From Brumimicrobium sp965659845 (GTDB lineage Bacteria > Bacteroidota > Bacteroidia > Flavobacteriales_D > Crocinitomicaceae), in NCBI GenBank assembly GCA_965659845.1, contig CBFHXS010000049.1:1-18088 (forward strand): a DNA stretch of 18,088 bases, in the 5' to 3' direction. Positions 15,066-18,088 of the stretch are shown here, in pieces. Numbering within the stretch: the first letter of the stretch is position 1; each line of letters begins with the position of its first letter. A model generated the notes under the pieces. The model saw only the letters and a program-made list of their open reading frames with translations, did not search any database and had not been told where the DNA came from. Made by a program: the position numbers and the translations under genes.

Positions 15066-15158
15066 GGCTTTAATTGCTTCCGCTGTGTAAGGAATCAAAT
15101 TATTCTTTAAAAAAAGCTAAAATTCCTATAAACTATCGATTATGGAACTAGGGCTTTA
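15063..15158 (+). repeat. 10-bp direct repeat TAGGGCTTTA in the guaA upstream region
   Basis: Copies at 15063-15072 (its first three bases are the stop codon of the preceding gene) and 15149-15158 (one base before the guaA -7 box). The copies are 76 bp apart. Chance is possible. Confidence 0.3.
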
Positions 15159-15159
15159 T

Positions 15160-15167
15160 TATCTTTG
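15160..15167 (+). promoter_or_regulatory. Candidate -7 box of guaA
   Basis: TATCTTTG, an exact TAnnTTTG match ending 5 bases before the guaA ATG at 15173. The predicted transcription start would fall at or just before the ATG. No -33 TTG is found at normal spacing. Confidence 0.4.
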
Positions 15168-15172
15168 TCCAC

Positions 15173-16705
15173 ATGCAAGAAATGATATTAATCCTCGATT
15201 TTGGTTCTCAATACACGCAATTGATCGCGAGAAGAGTAAGAGAACTTAATGTATATAGTGAAATACATCCTTGGGACAAATGTCCAGAGATAACAGAGAA
15301 TATTAAAGGAGTAATACTTTCCGGTAGTCCTTTTTCTGTGAGAGACGAAAAAGCACCTAAGATTGACCTTTCTTCAATCAAAGGTAAGTTGCCATTGTTA
15401 GGAGTGTGTTTTGGAGCTCAGTACATGGCACACAACTTTGGCGGCGAAGTAGCAGCATCAAATACCAGAGAATATGGAAGAGCTAATATAGCCGAGTATA
15501 ATCCTCAAAATGAGTTACTTCAAGGTGTTTCGCCTAGCTCTCAAGTATGGATGTCTCACGGTGATACTATTAAGAGCCTTCCGCAAAACTTTAAAAAAAT
15601 AGCAAGTACGGAAGATGTTGAATTTGCAGCATATTCTGTTGAAGGTGAGGATACATATGGAATTCAATTTCATCCAGAAGTATATCATTCGTTAGAAGGA
15701 AAAATAATGATTGAGAATTTCGTAGTGAAGATATCTGGGTGTCATCAAGACTGGACACCTGATGCGTTTGTGGATACAACGGTTACAGAACTCCAAGAGA
15801 AACTAGGGGGTGATAGTGTGATTTTAGGTTTGTCAGGAGGGGTGGATTCATCTGTTGCTGCTGTCATACTGCATAAGGCAATAGGTAAAAAGCTACACTG
15901 TATTTTCGTGAATAATGGTTTGTTGAGAAAGAATGAGTTTGAAGATGTTCTCCACAGTTATAAGGATATGGGGTTGAACGTTAAGGGTGTAGATGCTTCT
16001 CAGCAGTTTTATGACGCCCTTGCTGGAATCACTGATCCTGAGTTGAAAAGAAAAGCGATAGGTAAAGTATTTATTGACGTCTTTGACGAAGAATCTGGTA
16101 AGGTTGAAAATGCTAAATGGTTGGCTCAGGGTACAATATATCCAGATGTAATTGAGTCAGTAAGCGTTACAGGCGGGCCATCACAAACGATAAAATCTCA
16201 TCATAATGTTGGTGGATTACCAGATTATATGAAGCTTAAAGTTGTAGAGCCATTAAAGCTTCTTTTTAAAGATGAAGTTCGAAGAGTAGGTCGATCGTTA
16301 GATATTGACCCAAAGATTCTTGGACGTCATCCTTTCCCTGGTCCAGGACTGGGAATTCGTATTTTGGGAGATGTTACCCCAGAAAAGGTACGCATTTTGC
16401 AAGAGGTAGATGCAATATATGTTAATGGCTTGAAAGAGGCAGGTTTATATGATGAGGTTTGGCAAGCAGGAGCAATCTTTTTACCTGTTAACTCAGTTGG
16501 AGTTATGGGGGATGAAAGAACTTATGAAAATGCAGTTGCTTTAAGAGCAGTAACCTCAACGGATGGTATGACAGCAGATTGGTGTCATTTGCCTTATGAT
16601 GTACTAGGTAAAATATCTAATAAGATTATAAACCAAGTAAAGGGAATTAACCGTGTGACTTATGACATTAGCTCAAAGCCACCAGCAACAATAGAATGGG
16701 AATAA
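15173..16705 (+). CDS. guaA: GMP synthase (glutamine-hydrolysing)
   Basis: Converts XMP to GMP with ATP and glutamine; cytoplasmic. 510 aa, the usual length. The N-terminal class I glutamine amidotransferase domain (about 5-190) has the Cys79 nucleophile in LGVCFGAQ and the His167/Glu169 pair in QFHPEV. The ATP pyrophosphatase domain (about 205-385) has the P-loop LGLSGGVDSS (219-227). The C-terminal dimerisation domain ends RVTYDISSKPPATIEWE, the standard family end. The ATG at 15173 (MQEMILILDFGSQYTQLIARR) matches the common start; a second ATG at 15182 is possible. Its stop codon overlaps the ATG of the LysM protein gene by one base (TAATG), implying coupled translation. Confidence 0.98.
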   Translation: MQEMILILDFGSQYTQLIARRVRELNVYSEIHPWDKCPEITENIKGVILSGSPFSVRDEKAPKIDLSSIKGKLPLLGVCFGAQYMAHNFGGEVAASNTREYGRANIAEYNPQNELLQGVSPSSQVWMSHGDTIKSLPQNFKKIASTEDVEFAAYSVEGEDTYGIQFHPEVYHSLEGKIMIENFVVKISGCHQDWTPDAFVDTTVTELQEKLGGDSVILGLSGGVDSSVAAVILHKAIGKKLHCIFVNNGLLRKNEFEDVLHSYKDMGLNVKGVDASQQFYDALAGITDPELKRKAIGKVFIDVFDEESGKVENAKWLAQGTIYPDVIESVSVTGGPSQTIKSHHNVGGLPDYMKLKVVEPLKLLFKDEVRRVGRSLDIDPKILGRHPFPGPGLGIRILGDVTPEKVRILQEVDAIYVNGLKEAGLYDEVWQAGAIFLPVNSVGVMGDERTYENAVALRAVTSTDGMTADWCHLPYDVLGKISNKIINQVKGINRVTYDISSKPPATIEWE

Positions 16706-18088
16706 TGAAATTGATCTTAGGAATAGTATTCTTTTTGACCTGTTTAGGGTCTTTTGCTCAAGAACTGGGTGAAGAGATCAAAGATGATCAAGTATTTAAG
16801 ATTCACATTGTTGAAGCTGGAAATACTCTATATGGGCTTCATAATAAATATAATGTGTCTATCGAAGATATTATTAAAGAAAATCCTGAGGCATCAAACG
16901 GTTTGACTATTGGTCAAAAACTCTTGATACCAACAGGCATTTCTCCATCTAAAACAAAAGTTCATATTGTTGAGAAAAAAGAAACACTGTTTGGTATATC
17001 TAGAATTTATAATTGTAAAGTTGATGATTTAATAGAACTAAATCCAGGTGTTGAAAATGGATTAGACATTGGTCAAGAATTAATAGTTCCAAGTTCAGAG
17101 AATGACATTTCAGACTTAGAGGTGGAATCAGCACAACGGCAATTGGATACAGCAAAAGTAGAGGATACCGTAAGGTATGAAATAGATTTTTCAGATAGCT
17201 TAATTAAATATACCGTTAAGGATGGTGAGACCCTGTATTCTATCTCTAGAAGGTTTATGGTTCCGATTGAGAAGTTGATTGAGGATAATGAAATTAAACG
17301 TAATAAAATTAGACCAGGCGATATAATTGAAATAGCTCTAAAGAAGGAAAGAATTGAAAAAATTGAGGTGAAGCAAATTTTACCTTTGGATTCTCTTCAA
17401 ACACCAGATTCAGCACCATCTTTTGAAATTAAAGATAAATACAATGTTGCTATTCTTCTTCCGTTAAGAATTCAAGAAAATGGTGAGGTGCTCTCAGGAA
17501 TGCTAGATGAAGATACCCGACTCGATCAACTGACGAATATCTCACTTGACTTTCTAATGGGAGTGCAAATGGCGCTTGATTCATTGGAGCGACTTGGCTT
17601 AAATGCTAATGTTGAGTTTTATGATACTCGAGGTGATGAGAAACGATTAGACGAGTTTCTTGAAAAAACCAAGAATCAAGAGCTGGACCTAGTGGTTGGA
17701 CCTTTTTATCCAAACCTAGTTGAAAACACAGCATCGTGGTGTTATACGAATGAAATTCGTATGATTGCGGTGACTAAAATACCAACGAAAATACTTAAAA
17801 GTAATCCATATGTATACTCGGTGGTTCCATCAGAACTTACACTGATTGCTGCTATGGCAGAATATGTAGCGCAGACTCACTTTGATGACAATCTTTTCTT
17901 AATTAAAAGTCAGGATAAGGAGGTTCAAAATAGAATTGAATTGTTTAAAAGCGTTTATAATGCCAATGCTAGTTCTCAATCGAGTAAAATCAAAATGATG
18001 AATACTGGTAATTCCTCTGGGCGAGAGTTGTTTAATGCGATAGATGAAGATACAACAACTCTTTTTATATGTTTAGAAAACGATGTTA
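16705..18088 (+). CDS. LysM-repeat protein with periplasmic-binding-like domain (3' end outside window)
   Basis: 461 residues are present without a stop; the C-terminus is cut by the window edge. Signal peptide at residues 1-19 (MKLILGIVFFLTCLGSFAQ), so periplasmic or cell-surface. Three LysM modules follow: about 33-78 (start IHIVEAGNTLYGL), 86-131 (start VHIVEKKETLFGI) and 167-212 (start IKYTVKDGETLYSI), each with the usual YxVxxGETLY-type opening and a P/G-rich I(G/R)PGQxLxIP end; a 35-residue linker separates modules 2 and 3. From about 244 (YNVAILLPLR) a type I periplasmic-binding-like domain begins, with VVGPFYPNLVE and MIAVTK stretches. Similar proteins are often labelled amino-acid ABC transporter substrate-binding in Bacteroidota, but there is no transporter here, and a peptidoglycan-associated role fits LysM better. 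The ATG overlaps the guaA stop. Confidence 0.9.
   Translation, partial: MKLILGIVFFLTCLGSFAQELGEEIKDDQVFKIHIVEAGNTLYGLHNKYNVSIEDIIKENPEASNGLTIGQKLLIPTGISPSKTKVHIVEKKETLFGISRIYNCKVDDLIELNPGVENGLDIGQELIVPSSENDISDLEVESAQRQLDTAKVEDTVRYEIDFSDSLIKYTVKDGETLYSISRRFMVPIEKLIEDNEIKRNKIRPGDIIEIALKKERIEKIEVKQILPLDSLQTPDSAPSFEIKDKYNVAILLPLRIQENGEVLSGMLDEDTRLDQLTNISLDFLMGVQMALDSLERLGLNANVEFYDTRGDEKRLDEFLEKTKNQELDLVVGPFYPNLVENTASWCYTNEIRMIAVTKIPTKILKSNPYVYSVVPSELTLIAAMAEYVAQTHFDDNLFLIKSQDKEVQNRIELFKSVYNANASSQSSKIKMMNTGNSSGRELFNAIDEDTTTLFICLENDV

Noticed and set aside
15088..15127. AGGAAT...ATTCCT inverted repeat before guaA as a riboswitch or terminator
   Set aside because: It is only a 6-bp stem with a loop of more than 20 bases, with no T tract and no recognisable purine-riboswitch core.
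1..18088. Defence system, prophage, integron or other mobile island
   Set aside because: All recognisable genes are housekeeping or envelope genes typical of Bacteroidota; no integrase, transposase, terminal repeats, tRNA junction or sharp composition change is visible.

Overview
The window is ordinary chromosomal DNA from a member of the Bacteroidota, most likely a marine or aquatic Flavobacteriales-type organism. The evidence is the gliding genes gldF and gldG beside dnaN, a ComEC without its C-terminal metallo-beta-lactamase domain, a long-form PurC, low GC content, weak Shine-Dalgarno signals, and repeated TAnnTTTG boxes (the Bacteroidota -7 promoter element) upstream of genes. No rRNA, tRNA, insertion sequence, prophage or CRISPR array is visible. 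I cannot name the family or genus from the sequence alone.

Layout, left to right. Positions 1-2560 are on the minus strand: the N-terminal 382 residues of threonyl-tRNA synthetase (cut by the window edge), preceded by an unrecognised secreted protein and an unrecognised lipoprotein 4 bp apart. comEC (2673-4631) is on the plus strand and runs 20 bp into the end of the next, oppositely oriented gene. From 12126 down to 4612 everything is on the minus strand, in transcription order: a SAM hydrolase (DUF62) and an ABM-fold small protein; a hairpin; gldF, gldG, a DUF4340 protein and dnaN; then an unrecognised lipoprotein and an unrecognised secreted protein. A 195-bp divergent control region (12127-12321) follows. 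The plus strand then carries phoH overlapping purC, a FecR-like secreted protein with its own promoter, and guaA overlapping by one base a LysM/periplasmic-binding-like protein that runs off the right edge.

The genes group into nucleotide and nucleic-acid functions (thrS, dnaN, phoH, purC, guaA, comEC, SAM hydrolase) and envelope functions (gldF, gldG, DUF4340, the secreted proteins and lipoproteins, and the LysM protein). gldF-gldG-DUF4340 has one-base gaps and probably forms one ABC-type envelope complex; its ATPase (GldA) is not in the window. PurC and GuaA both act in purine synthesis but are separated by the secreted protein gene.

I do not see a clear new defence or mobile system. The points most worth a second look are the palindromes in the phoH/SAM hydrolase divergent region (including a perfect 14-bp palindrome directly upstream of the phoH -7 box), the GTG/ATG-less TTG start of phoH, possible near-leaderless starts of guaA and gldF, and three groups of unrecognised envelope proteins next to essential genes. 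No stretch over 300 bp lacks a gene.
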